From: an uncultured beta proteobacterium
Lineage (GTDB): Bacteria; Pseudomonadota; Gammaproteobacteria; Burkholderiales; Rhodocyclaceae
DNA length: 7,621 nucleotides
Direction of reading: 5' to 3'
Assembly (NCBI GenBank): GCA_903917505.1
Contig: CAIXAY010000092.1
Coordinates: 1-7,621, forward strand
Part shown: positions 1 to 5,839 of the stretch, piece by piece
Layout of the letters: every line of letters begins with the position of its first letter
Numbering within the stretch: position 1 is the stretch's first letter
The notes under the pieces: generated by a model
Seen by the model: the letters and a program-made list of their open reading frames with translations, nothing else
Database searches by the model: none
Told to the model about the DNA's origin: nothing
Made by a program: the position numbers and the translations under genes

Positions 1-208
1 CGTGCAGGAAAGCGGTGCGCTCGAGGCCGACCTCGATGAAAGCCGATTGCATGCCGGGCAGGATGCGCACCACGCGGCCGACGTAGATGTTGCCGACTAG
101 GCCGCGGCTGGCGGTGCGCTCGATGTGCAGCTCCTGCACGGCGCCCTGATACATCACGGCGACCCGCGTCTCCTGCGGGGTAAAGTTGATCAGGATATCT
201 TCGGACAT
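1..208 (-). CDS. rng: Ribonuclease G, N-terminal part (gene leaves the window)
   Basis: RNase G is a cytoplasmic endoribonuclease of the RNase E/G family that matures the 5' end of 16S rRNA and degrades some mRNAs. Only the first 69 codons are present. They read MSEDILINFTPQETRVAVMY, followed by QELHIER, GLVGNIYVGRVVRILPGMQS and AFIEVGLERTAFLH. This is the characteristic start of RNase G leading into its S1 RNA-binding domain; the catalytic part lies outside the window. The ATG at 208 gives the family-typical N-terminus, and no strong Shine-Dalgarno sequence precedes it. In many betaproteobacteria rng directly follows maf. Here it is about 5 kb away, so it probably uses its own promoter in the gap shared with trhP. 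RNase E is the alternative, but the short leader before the S1 region favours RNase G. Confidence 0.92.
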   Translation of the reverse strand, partial: MSEDILINFTPQETRVAVMYQGAVQELHIERTASRGLVGNIYVGRVVRILPGMQSAFIEVGLERTAFLH

Positions 209-281
209 GGGCGGGCAATCCGGCAATTGCAGGTTAAAATTCGATTCACTGCATTCTACCCTTTCCCGCCGCTCAAGCCCC
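209..281. promoter_or_regulatory. Divergent rng / trhP intergenic region with candidate -10 elements
   Basis: This 73-bp gap separates two divergent start codons, so both genes are expected to have promoters here. For rng, TAGAAT (minus strand, 258 to 253) is a good -10 match and would give a leader of roughly 38 nt, but no convincing -35 lies at the right distance. For trhP, TAAAAT (235 to 240) is a good -10 match with only a weak -35 (CGGGCA at 212 to 217). The region is AT-richer than the flanking genes. The assignments rest on motif match only. Confidence 0.35.
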
Positions 282-1547
282 ATGTCTGCTGCATCCGCCC
301 TGATTCGACCCGAATTGCTCGCACCCGCCGGCTCGCCGGCCATGATGCGAACAGCATACTCCTTCGGGGCCGACGCCGTCTACGCCGGACAGCCGCGTTA
401 CAGCCTGCGCGTCCGCAAGAATGAATTCGGGAAGCTCGAAACCCTGGCCGGCGCGATCGCCGAGGCGCACGCCGGCGGCAAGCGCTTCTACGTCGTCAGC
501 AACGTGCTGCCGCACAACGCCAAGGTAAAGAGCTACCGCGCCGACATGGCACCGGTCATCGCCCTCAAGCCCGACGCGCTGATCATGGCCGACCCCGGAC
601 TGATCGCCCTGGTGCGCGAGACCTGGCCGGAAATGCCCGTGCATCTGTCGGTGCAGGCCAATACCTTGAACTTTGCCGCGGTGCGTTTCTGGCAGCAGCT
701 TGGCGTTGCGCGCATCATCCTCTCGCGCGAACTGTCGCTCGCCGAGATCGCCGAGATCCGCCAGGAGTGCCCGGACATCGAGCTCGAAGTCTTCGTGCAT
801 GGCGCGCTGTGCATCGCCTATTCGGGCCGCTGCCTGCTCTCGGGCTACTTCAACCATCGCGACGCCAACCAGGGAACGTGCACCAACTCCTGCCGCTGGG
901 AATACAAGCTCAAGGCCGCCGACACCGAAAGCGGCGCGTGGCAGCTCGAGGAGCAAGAGCGCCCGGGCGAACTGATGCCGATCGAGGAAGACGAACACGG
1001 CACTTACATCATGAATTCGAAGGACTTGCGCGCCGTCGAGCACGTGCAGCGCCTGGTCGAGATCGGCGTCGACTCGCTGAAGATCGAGGGCCGCACCAAG
1101 TCGGCCTATTACGTGGCGCGTACCGCGCAGGTCTATCGCCGCGGCATCGACGATGCGCGTGCCGGCCGGCCTTTCGACGCGCGCCTGCTCGGCGAACTCG
1201 ATGGCCTGGCCAATCGCGGCTATACGGACGGTTTCCTGGAGCGCCATCACGAGCACGAGATGCAGAACTATTTGCGCGGCCATTCCGAATCCGGCCGCAG
1301 CCTTTACGTCGGCGACGTCGTCGCCTGGAACGCGGCGCGCGGACTCGCCGAAATCGATGTCAAGAACCGCTTTGCGGTCGGCGACCGCATCGAGGTCATT
1401 CACCCGAGCGGCAATTTCGAACTGACCCTCGCGCGCATCGAGAGCACCGACGGCGCCGCGCTCGAGGTCGCCCCGGGCAACGGCCATCGCGTCTGGATCG
1501 CGCTGCCCGGCGAGTTGCCGGGCGCGATGCTGGCGCGATTCATTTAG
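282..1547 (+). CDS. trhP: tRNA uridine-34 hydroxylase TrhP/YegQ, peptidase U32 family
   Basis: The 421-aa product matches the YegQ/TrhP branch of the U32 family. In E. coli TrhP acts with prephenate to hydroxylate U34 of certain tRNAs, giving ho5U, the precursor of cmo5U-type wobble modification; proteolysis is not its known role. The start PELLAPAGS (residues 10 to 18) and GADAVYAGQPRYSLRVR (29 to 45) are typical. The U32 signature EVFVHGALCIAYSGRCLLS spans 169 to 187. Cys177, Cys184, Cys200 and Cys204 (the last two in GTCTNSC) could bind the iron-sulphur cluster described for related U32 proteins. SLKIEGR (265 to 271) is also conserved. The ATG at 282 is chosen because an in-frame upstream extension runs into rng and lacks family similarity. 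The gene diverges from rng and ends 5 bp before a palindromic repeat. A different U32 paralogue (UbiU/V or RlhA) is less likely because the tyrosine-rich N-terminus is YegQ-like. Confidence 0.9.
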   Translation: MSAASALIRPELLAPAGSPAMMRTAYSFGADAVYAGQPRYSLRVRKNEFGKLETLAGAIAEAHAGGKRFYVVSNVLPHNAKVKSYRADMAPVIALKPDALIMADPGLIALVRETWPEMPVHLSVQANTLNFAAVRFWQQLGVARIILSRELSLAEIAEIRQECPDIELEVFVHGALCIAYSGRCLLSGYFNHRDANQGTCTNSCRWEYKLKAADTESGAWQLEEQERPGELMPIEEDEHGTYIMNSKDLRAVEHVQRLVEIGVDSLKIEGRTKSAYYVARTAQVYRRGIDDARAGRPFDARLLGELDGLANRGYTDGFLERHHEHEMQNYLRGHSESGRSLYVGDVVAWNAARGLAEIDVKNRFAVGDRIEVIHPSGNFELTLARIESTDGAALEVAPGNGHRVWIALPGELPGAMLARFI

Positions 1548-1552
1548 AGGCA

Positions 1553-1671
1553 TTAACCACAACGAGCACAACGAAATCAAGAGAACAAGAATTTTTCGAG
1601 CTTGCCGGCGGGGTCGATTCAGCGAGGTTCGATAAAGTATTCGTTGTGCCCGTTGTGCCCGTTGTGGTTAA
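1553..1671. repeat. Palindromic repeat with 9-nt-unit arms, copy 1
   Basis: The left arm starts TTAAC and continues with CACAACGAG and CACAACGAA (two units, ending at 1575). The right arm (1640 to 1671) is its inverse with three units: TTCGTTGTG, CCCGTTGTG, CCCGTTGTG, then GTTAA. The 64-nt interior includes CTTGCCGGCGGG (1601 to 1612). The element lies 5 bp after the trhP stop codon and 2 bp before the target duplication of the insertion sequence. A transcript could fold into a long hairpin that ends or protects the trhP mRNA, which is inference. A second copy occurs at 6336 to 6472. The arms have stop-free frames (for example VVPVVP), so short apparent reading frames here are probably not genes. 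Confidence 0.85.
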
Positions 1672-1673
1672 TT

Positions 1674-1682
1674 AATCTACTT
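1674..1682 (+). repeat. Target site duplication, left copy
   Basis: AATCTACTT is repeated exactly at 3002 to 3010 and abuts both ends of the insertion sequence. The bases beyond it differ on each side, so the duplication is 9 bp, consistent with IS4-family transposition. Confidence 0.88.
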
Positions 1683-1700
1683 CAGTAGTGTCCCAACGTT
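1683..1700 (+). repeat. Left terminal inverted repeat of the IS
   Basis: CAGTAGTGTCCCAACGTT is the exact reverse complement of 2984 to 3001. Two further outer bases also pair (TT/AA), but they belong to the target duplication, so the IS boundary is set at C1683. The inner end overlaps the transposase stop codon. Confidence 0.9.
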
Positions 1701-2862
1701 ATTCGAACAGAATCAGTTGGTTGGGATTTTCCAGCGGATTCTCGGCAAGTGGTGCGCGTGCAAGCAGTTGATCCAACGGGGTTCTCTCGAACATTGTGAG
1801 GCTCAAGATTTGTAGGATTTCGTAGAGTGAGGCGGAGAGATTTAGCCGCTTCTTGAGGATGGTGACGAGAACGTAGACGGACACGGCAATCCAGATTTGG
1901 GACTTGACCGCATTCTCCGAAGTGCCGAAGAAAGCTTTGATACGCAGATGCTGCTTGATCCACTTGAAGAACAATTCGATCTGCCAACGGCAGCGATAGA
2001 GATCGGCGATGGTTCGTGCCGGCAGGTCGGTGTTGTTGGTCAGAAAGACGAGCGTCTTCCCTTCGTCGTCTTTGATCCGGATTCGACGCAGTGGTGTGGG
2101 ATAGCCCTTGAGCGAGTAAAACCCGGTGAGCGTTCCGATCTGATTGCAGAGGATCCCGCCGGCTCGATCCGATTGCATCGAATAGCGACGTTTGAAGCGC
2201 AGATTCGACTTGGCGCGGATGACGAAAAAGCGGCCGACCTGATGCAATCGATGCAGTTGCTCGAAGTCGATGTAACCCCGATCCATGACGTAGAAGGCAC
2301 CGGGTTCGGGCACCAGCATGTCGAAGATATTGACCTCGTGCCACTTGCCGTCGCTGATGTGAATGAAACTCGGAATGTTGCCGCGCAGGTCGAGCAGCGT
2401 ATGCATCTTCACCGCCGCCTTGGTCGTTCGAAACGGCGCCCACGGGAAGACCGACAGGCACAAGTCGATGGTCGTGGCATCCAGGGCATAGACCGTATTG
2501 GACAGATCGACGCCGAACGGCTCGTTCGCATAAAGCTTGCGAGCAATACTGATCAGACTTTGTGCGAAGTCGGCGTAGATGCGCCAGTCGCGAACCGCAT
2601 TGGCATTGGCCAGGGTGTTCCTTGCTACCGGGCTGCGGAATCCCATGTGATAGAGCTTGGCGACCTGGCTGCGAAGGCAGGCTTCGATATCGCGCAGACT
2701 TTCCCGATAGGTCAGTTGCGCAAAGGTCATGCACAGATAGTGATCGAGACACGTGAAGTGCTTGATCTTGTGCTCCCCATCGTAGCGAGCAACGCAGCGA
2801 CGAAAGGTGGTCAGTGGCAGATGCGCCATGACCTGCGCAAAGACAAGTTTGCCTGTGTTCAT
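1699..2862 (-). CDS. IS4-family DDE transposase
   Basis: The 387-aa transposase catalyses cut-and-paste movement of the surrounding IS. It has an N-terminal region resembling the DUF4372 type (KLVFAQVM, then HFTCLDHYLCMTFAQLTYRE), which probably contributes to DNA binding. An RNase H-like DDE catalytic domain follows. Counting from the ATG at 2862, the likely acidic residues are Asp128 (YALDATTIDL), Asp194 (VMDRGY) and Glu296. The IS4 signature Y-(2)-R-(3)-E-(6)-K is intact: Tyr289, Arg292, Glu296 and Lys303 in YRCRWQIELFFKWIK. A TTG two codons upstream (2868) is an alternative start; the ATG is preferred because neither has a clear Shine-Dalgarno sequence. There is no frameshift or internal stop, so the enzyme is probably functional. 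It runs opposite to trhP and the glycosyltransferase gene. Confidence 0.93.
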   Translation of the reverse strand: MNTGKLVFAQVMAHLPLTTFRRCVARYDGEHKIKHFTCLDHYLCMTFAQLTYRESLRDIEACLRSQVAKLYHMGFRSPVARNTLANANAVRDWRIYADFAQSLISIARKLYANEPFGVDLSNTVYALDATTIDLCLSVFPWAPFRTTKAAVKMHTLLDLRGNIPSFIHISDGKWHEVNIFDMLVPEPGAFYVMDRGYIDFEQLHRLHQVGRFFVIRAKSNLRFKRRYSMQSDRAGGILCNQIGTLTGFYSLKGYPTPLRRIRIKDDEGKTLVFLTNNTDLPARTIADLYRCRWQIELFFKWIKQHLRIKAFFGTSENAVKSQIWIAVSVYVLVTILKKRLNLSASLYEILQILSLTMFERTPLDQLLARAPLAENPLENPNQLILFE

Positions 2863-2983
2863 TGCCAACGCCCGCGGTCCGGTTGGAAGAGCCGGAAATG
2901 CTACAGGCGATGTTCAAATCGAGACCAGCTCCAAACACGGAATATCCTCTATCCTTCAACTTGTTACACGAACCCGGCGTGAG

Positions 2984-3001
2984 AACGTTGGGACACTACT
3001 G
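2984..3001 (-). repeat. Right terminal inverted repeat of the IS
   Basis: AACGTTGGGACACTACTG is the exact complement of the left end. It contains TTGGGA reading outward (2988 to 2993), a weak -35-like sequence pointing at the glycosyltransferase gene. No good -10 lies at normal spacing. Confidence 0.9.
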
Positions 3002-3010
3002 AATCTACTT
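3002..3010 (+). repeat. Target site duplication, right copy
   Basis: AATCTACTT is identical to 1674 to 1682. Removing the IS and one copy restores a short spacer between palindromic repeat copy 1 and the glycosyltransferase start codon. Confidence 0.88.
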
Positions 3011-3026
3011 AACTACTAAATTGCCA

Positions 3027-4115
3027 ATGGCAGCGCACCTCTTCGTCGATATTTCATCGCACGGTTTCGGCCATCTGGCGCAGGTTGCGCCGGTGCTCAA
3101 CGAACTCGCCTTACGCATGCCCGGGCTGCGCCTGACAGTGCGCAGCGGCCTGCCGCCCGGCAAGCTGCACGCTCGGATCGCCGGCGACTTTGCCCACCTG
3201 CCGGGGCGCAGCGACTTCGGCTTTGTCATGCGCGACGCGCTGCGCATCGACGCCGCGGCCAGCGCGGCGGCCTATCGCGCGCAGCACGCCGACTGGCCGC
3301 GGGCGGTCGCCGGCGAGCGCCTATTGCTCGGCGAGGTGCGGCCAGATCTGGTGCTCACCGACGTGGCCTACCTGCCGCTCGCTGCGGCAGCGCAGCTCGG
3401 CATCCCGTCGCTCTCGATGTGCTCGCTCAACTGGGCCGATATCTTCGCCTATTATTTCGGCGGCGAAGCCTGGGCCGGCAAGATTCACGCCGAGATGCTC
3501 GCCGCCTACCGCAGTGCCGGATGCTTCTTGCGCCTGACGCCCGGCATGGCCATGCCCGACCTGCCGCGCTTGCACGCCATCGCGCCGGTCGCCGCGCTCG
3601 GCAAGGACTGCCGCGCGGCGCTGCGCGCGCAGCTGGCCTGCGCGCCTGACGAGGGGCTGGTGCTGATCGCTTTCGGCGGCATCGAGCAGGAACTGCCGGT
3701 CGAGCACTGGCCGCAGGACCCGGGCCTGCGCTGGCTGGTTCCCGCGAGCTGGGGCGTGGCGCGCGCCGACATGACGGCGATCGAGACGATCGCGCTGCCC
3801 TTTACCGATCTCCTGCGCAGCGTCGATGCCGTGCTCACCAAGCCGGGCTATGGCACCTTCGCCGAAGCGGCTTGCAACGGCACGCCGGTGCTCTATCTGC
3901 CGCGCAGCGACGGCTGGCCCGAGCAGGACGATCTGATCGCCTGGCTGAAGCAGCATGCGCGCTGCGCCGGAATAGAAGCGGGCGCACTGCTCGGCGCGCA
4001 ACTGCCGGCGCTGCTCGCCGCGCTGTGGCGGCAAAGCGCGCCGCCGACGCCGCGCCCGGCCGGCGCCGTCGAAGCCGCGGCGCTGCTTGCCGAACGCCTC
4101 ACTTGCCGGAATTGA
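3027..4115 (+). CDS. Putative GT-B glycosyltransferase, MurG/GT28-like
   Basis: The 362-aa protein has the outline of a GT-B glycosyltransferase. The N-terminal domain opens with HLFVDISSHGFGHLAQVAP (4 to 22), the glycine- and histidine-rich loop typical of the acceptor side. A second Rossmann-like domain begins near LVLIAFGGIEQELP (211 to 224). It carries the donor-binding stretch TKPGYGTFAEAACNGTPVLY (271 to 290) and a later PEQDD (298 to 302). Similar TKPGYG segments occur in GT28 C-terminal domains and in the sugar-transferase-like part of plant arabinokinases. I see no membrane segment or signal peptide, so it is probably cytoplasmic. Sugar donor and acceptor cannot be told from sequence. 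The start is ATG 3027; a TTG two codons earlier is possible. No good Shine-Dalgarno sequence is present, and the IS ends 25 bp upstream, so expression may be disturbed. The 3' end overlaps the convergent PilZ gene by 17 bp. Confidence 0.75.
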   Translation: MAAHLFVDISSHGFGHLAQVAPVLNELALRMPGLRLTVRSGLPPGKLHARIAGDFAHLPGRSDFGFVMRDALRIDAAASAAAYRAQHADWPRAVAGERLLLGEVRPDLVLTDVAYLPLAAAAQLGIPSLSMCSLNWADIFAYYFGGEAWAGKIHAEMLAAYRSAGCFLRLTPGMAMPDLPRLHAIAPVAALGKDCRAALRAQLACAPDEGLVLIAFGGIEQELPVEHWPQDPGLRWLVPASWGVARADMTAIETIALPFTDLLRSVDAVLTKPGYGTFAEAACNGTPVLYLPRSDGWPEQDDLIAWLKQHARCAGIEAGALLGAQLPALLAALWRQSAPPTPRPAGAVEAAALLAERLTCRN

Positions 4116-5013
4116 GCAGGCCGGATTTCAACTCGAGCAGGTCGAGCGCGGCGAATTTCTGCAGCTTGCCGTCCCTGATCTGGCCGTCGAGGTGAATGAC
4201 GCAGGTTTCGGCGGAGCGGCGGATGACCGTCGCCTTGATCAGGTAGTGCCGCTCGGCCTCGGCCAGCTCGGTTTCGACGATCACCGCGTCGCCGCGTTGC
4301 AGCAGGGGCATCGCCGTGCCGCGCTCGCGCACGCGCATGCGCAACTCGCCCTCGGAGATATCGACGATGGTGCACAGCGCCGAGAATTTTCCCTGCGGCG
4401 AAAACATCTTGACCGGGGCAAGGAGCTTGGTGCGGTTCTGCTTGCGTTGATCGCTGACCGAGAGAGTCGTCAGATCGGGAGTCAGCAGGATCATGTTGGC
4501 GTGCGCGTACGGGCCGTCGGGCAGATCGACCTGCTTGGTCACCTCGGTGTCTATCGTCGAAACGCCCCGGCCGCCGGCGTTCGAGATCAGCGAGATGCAG
4601 TTGCCCTGCTTGAACTGCCGGCCGCGGCCGATCAGCGCGCGGCGCTGATAGTCGAGCTTCACTTCGAGGTCGGAGGTATCCGGGACGAGCAACTGAAACA
4701 GCCTGAGCTTGGAGACATGCGTGCGCGTGCCCGATTCGTTGCTCAGGAAGGCGGTCGGAAAGCCCTCGGCGTCGCGCTCGATGGCTTCGCTCGAATAGAC
4801 GAAATTGCCGTTCACGCAATAGGCGACGATCAGCGTGTCGAGAACGATCTCCTGCTTGAACTCGGGGTAATAGCGCAGCTTCTTGCCGATCGGAAAGAAA
4901 TCGATCAGCGTCTTGATTTTCGGCAACTCGATCTTCATCAGCGGGAAACGCCCCAATGCCGGTTCCTCGCCGCTCGCCGGACCGCTGGACTTGCCAAAGA
5001 ATGATTTCAGCAT
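4099..5013 (-). CDS. PilZ-domain-like protein with long uncharacterised N-terminal domain
   Basis: The 304-aa protein has no signal peptide or membrane segment and is probably cytoplasmic. The C-terminal part (about 186 to 295) looks like a PilZ domain, the c-di-GMP sensor fold. RKQNR (190 to 194) fits the RxxxR motif, and DISEG (218 to 222) fits the start of (D/N)xSxxG. The usual final glycine is Glu223, so binding is plausible but not certain. Residues 25 to 180 form a separate domain with LIDFFPIGKKLRYYP and FKQEIVLDTLIVAYCVNG that I do not recognise; an analogy to YcgR, which pairs an N-terminal effector domain with PilZ, is only a suggestion. GAGG six bases before the ATG at 5013 supports the start. 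It lies downstream of maf on the same strand, with a candidate promoter of its own. A role in c-di-GMP-controlled motility, surface polysaccharide or adhesion is inferred from family only. Confidence 0.72.
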   Translation of the reverse strand: MLKSFFGKSSGPASGEEPALGRFPLMKIELPKIKTLIDFFPIGKKLRYYPEFKQEIVLDTLIVAYCVNGNFVYSSEAIERDAEGFPTAFLSNESGTRTHVSKLRLFQLLVPDTSDLEVKLDYQRRALIGRGRQFKQGNCISLISNAGGRGVSTIDTEVTKQVDLPDGPYAHANMILLTPDLTTLSVSDQRKQNRTKLLAPVKMFSPQGKFSALCTIVDISEGELRMRVRERGTAMPLLQRGDAVIVETELAEAERHYLIKATVIRRSAETCVIHLDGQIRDGKLQKFAALDLLELKSGLLNSGK

Positions 5014-5106
5014 TTTCCGCCTCGGCGCATTGAAAATTCCGCCGATCGTCGCGCAGCAAGGCCAGTGAAAACTGCCGGGGGGATAAGGACGTGCTTCATG
5101 CCGCCA

Positions 5107-5136
5107 ACTCTACCGGAAAACGCGCGCTTATGCCAA
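5107..5136 (-). promoter_or_regulatory. Candidate sigma-70-type promoter of the PilZ-like gene
   Basis: On the minus strand TTGGCA (5136 to 5131) matches the -35 consensus at five of six bases. TAGAGT (5112 to 5107) matches the -10 at four of six, with an 18-bp spacer. Transcription would begin near 5100, giving a leader of about 87 nt. Palindromic sequence lies directly upstream of the -35. Confidence 0.4.
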
Positions 5137-5141
5137 ACGAT

Positions 5142-5162
5142 CGGTGATATCACCGGCCGGTG
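5142..5162. promoter_or_regulatory. Two overlapping perfect palindromes, possible operator
   Basis: CGGTGATATCACCG (5142 to 5155) is a perfect 14-bp palindrome. CACCGGCCGGTG (5151 to 5162) is a perfect 12-bp palindrome sharing five bases with it. The half-site CGGTG thus occurs three times in alternating orientation within 21 bp. The pair lies 5 bp upstream of the candidate -35 of the PilZ-like gene, centred near -48 and -56, where an activator commonly binds. It could instead be a hairpin in a transcript reading through from maf. Confidence 0.35.
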
Positions 5163-5163
5163 C

Positions 5164-5208
5164 AAAGCGCCGACGCGAACGGCGCCGGCGGGAACGGCGA
5201 AGCGCTTT
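5164..5208 (-). terminator. Possible maf transcript hairpin
   Basis: AAAGCGC (5164 to 5170) and GCGCTTT (5202 to 5208) are exact inverted repeats starting 11 bp after the maf stop codon, with a GC-rich, partly self-complementary 31-nt loop. There is no clear run of T after the stem, so this may end or stabilise the maf transcript but is not a classic intrinsic terminator. Confidence 0.25.
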
Positions 5209-5218
5209 CACGCCGGCC

Positions 5219-5839
5219 TTACAGCGCATAGCCGAAGCGCTTGAGCAGCACGCCGGTCTCGAACAGCGGCAAGCCCATGACGCCGGTGTAGCTGCCCGCC
5301 AGATGTTCGACGAAAAAAGCGGCGCGGCCCTGGATGCCATAGGCGCCGGCCTTGTCGAGCGGATCGCCGCTGGCCACGTAACGGCGGATTTCCCCTTCGT
5401 CGAGCGCGCCGAAACGCACCTCGCTGACCGACAAAGCCGTTTCGACGCGCCCGTCGAAAGCCACGGCGACGGCGGTGAGCACGCGGTGGCTGTGGCCCGA
5501 GAGGGCGCGCAGAATGCGCTCCGCGTCGCCGGCGCCCTGCGGTTTGCCGATGATTTCGCCAGCGAATTCGAGCGCCGTGTCGGCGGCCAGCACCGGTTGC
5601 GGCAGCAAGTTTCTCCAGCCGACGATGCGCCAGCCGTGCTCGGCCTTGGCGTGCGCCAGGCGCTCGACGTAGGCCGTCGGCGACTCCTGCGCCTGCGGCG
5701 TCTCGTCGACTTCCTTGTCGTCGCGCGGCGGATTGCGAAAGACGATGCTGTCGAACTGGATGCCGACCTGGGTCAGGAGCTCGCGCCGGCGCGGGCTGCG
5801 CGAGGCGAGATGAATGCGCGTATTGCGAATGCCGAGCAT
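5219..5839 (-). CDS. maf: Maf/YhdE nucleoside triphosphate pyrophosphatase (dTTP/UTP type)
   Basis: The 206-aa product is a complete Maf-family protein, a cytoplasmic enzyme that hydrolyses nucleoside triphosphates, including modified ones, to monophosphates. HLASRSPRRRELL (10 to 22) is the family's N-terminal phosphate-binding segment. AADT (85 to 88, Asp87 the likely catalytic or metal-binding residue) and IIGKP (96 to 100) follow. YVASGDPLDKAGAYGIQG (154 to 171) and AGSYTGVMGLPL (181 to 192) favour the YhdE subgroup (dTTP/UTP) over YceF (m7GTP). The ATG at 5839 shares its A with the rlmH stop codon (TGATG), so the two genes are probably translationally coupled. Upstream in-frame codons fall inside rlmH and are rejected. 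rng, the usual next gene in many relatives, is missing here. Confidence 0.95.
   Translation of the reverse strand: MLGIRNTRIHLASRSPRRRELLTQVGIQFDSIVFRNPPRDDKEVDETPQAQESPTAYVERLAHAKAEHGWRIVGWRNLLPQPVLAADTALEFAGEIIGKPQGAGDAERILRALSGHSHRVLTAVAVAFDGRVETALSVSEVRFGALDEGEIRRYVASGDPLDKAGAYGIQGRAAFFVEHLAGSYTGVMGLPLFETGVLLKRFGYAL

Larger units (their letters stand above)
1683..3001 (-). mobile_element. Complete IS4-family insertion sequence, 1319 bp
   Basis: The element is bounded by perfect 18-bp terminal inverted repeats, CAGTAGTGTCCCAACGTT at 1683 to 1700 and its complement at 2984 to 3001. A 9-bp direct repeat flanks it. It carries one intact transposase gene on the minus strand, whose TAA stop codon overlaps the inner end of the left inverted repeat. 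The transposase start is 139 bp from the right end. Identical ends, an identical duplication and an open reading frame point to recent insertion. By eye its base composition is lower in GC than the neighbouring genes. It entered beside palindromic repeat copy 1, about 25 bp upstream of the glycosyltransferase start. I cannot name the specific IS without a database comparison. Confidence 0.93.

Noticed and set aside
273..1580. Long open frame antisense to trhP (435 codons)
   Set aside because: It mirrors a well-conserved gene in high-GC DNA, where antisense frames stay open by codon bias. Its translation resembles no family I know.
1553..1671. Palindromic repeat as a CRISPR-like array
   Set aside because: The units are only 9 nt, contiguous without spacers, and arranged as an inverted pair; no cas genes are present.
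1553..1671. TTAA at the ends of repeat copy 1 as a target site duplication
   Set aside because: Copy 2 has TTAA on one side but TTAT on the other, so the boundary cannot be set from two copies.
2988..3021. Outward promoter from the right IS end into the glycosyltransferase gene
   Set aside because: TTGGGA is a weak -35 and the nearest -10-like sequence (TACTAA) is 20 bp away with only three of six consensus bases; not listed as a feature.
4087..5004. Long open frame antisense to the PilZ-like gene (305 codons)
   Set aside because: It is a shadow of a gene with a good Shine-Dalgarno sequence and recognisable motifs; the antisense product has no motif I recognise.
5014..5140. Sigma-54 promoter upstream of the PilZ-like gene
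   Set aside because: Candidate TGGC segments do not give a GG and GC at the required 10-bp separation.
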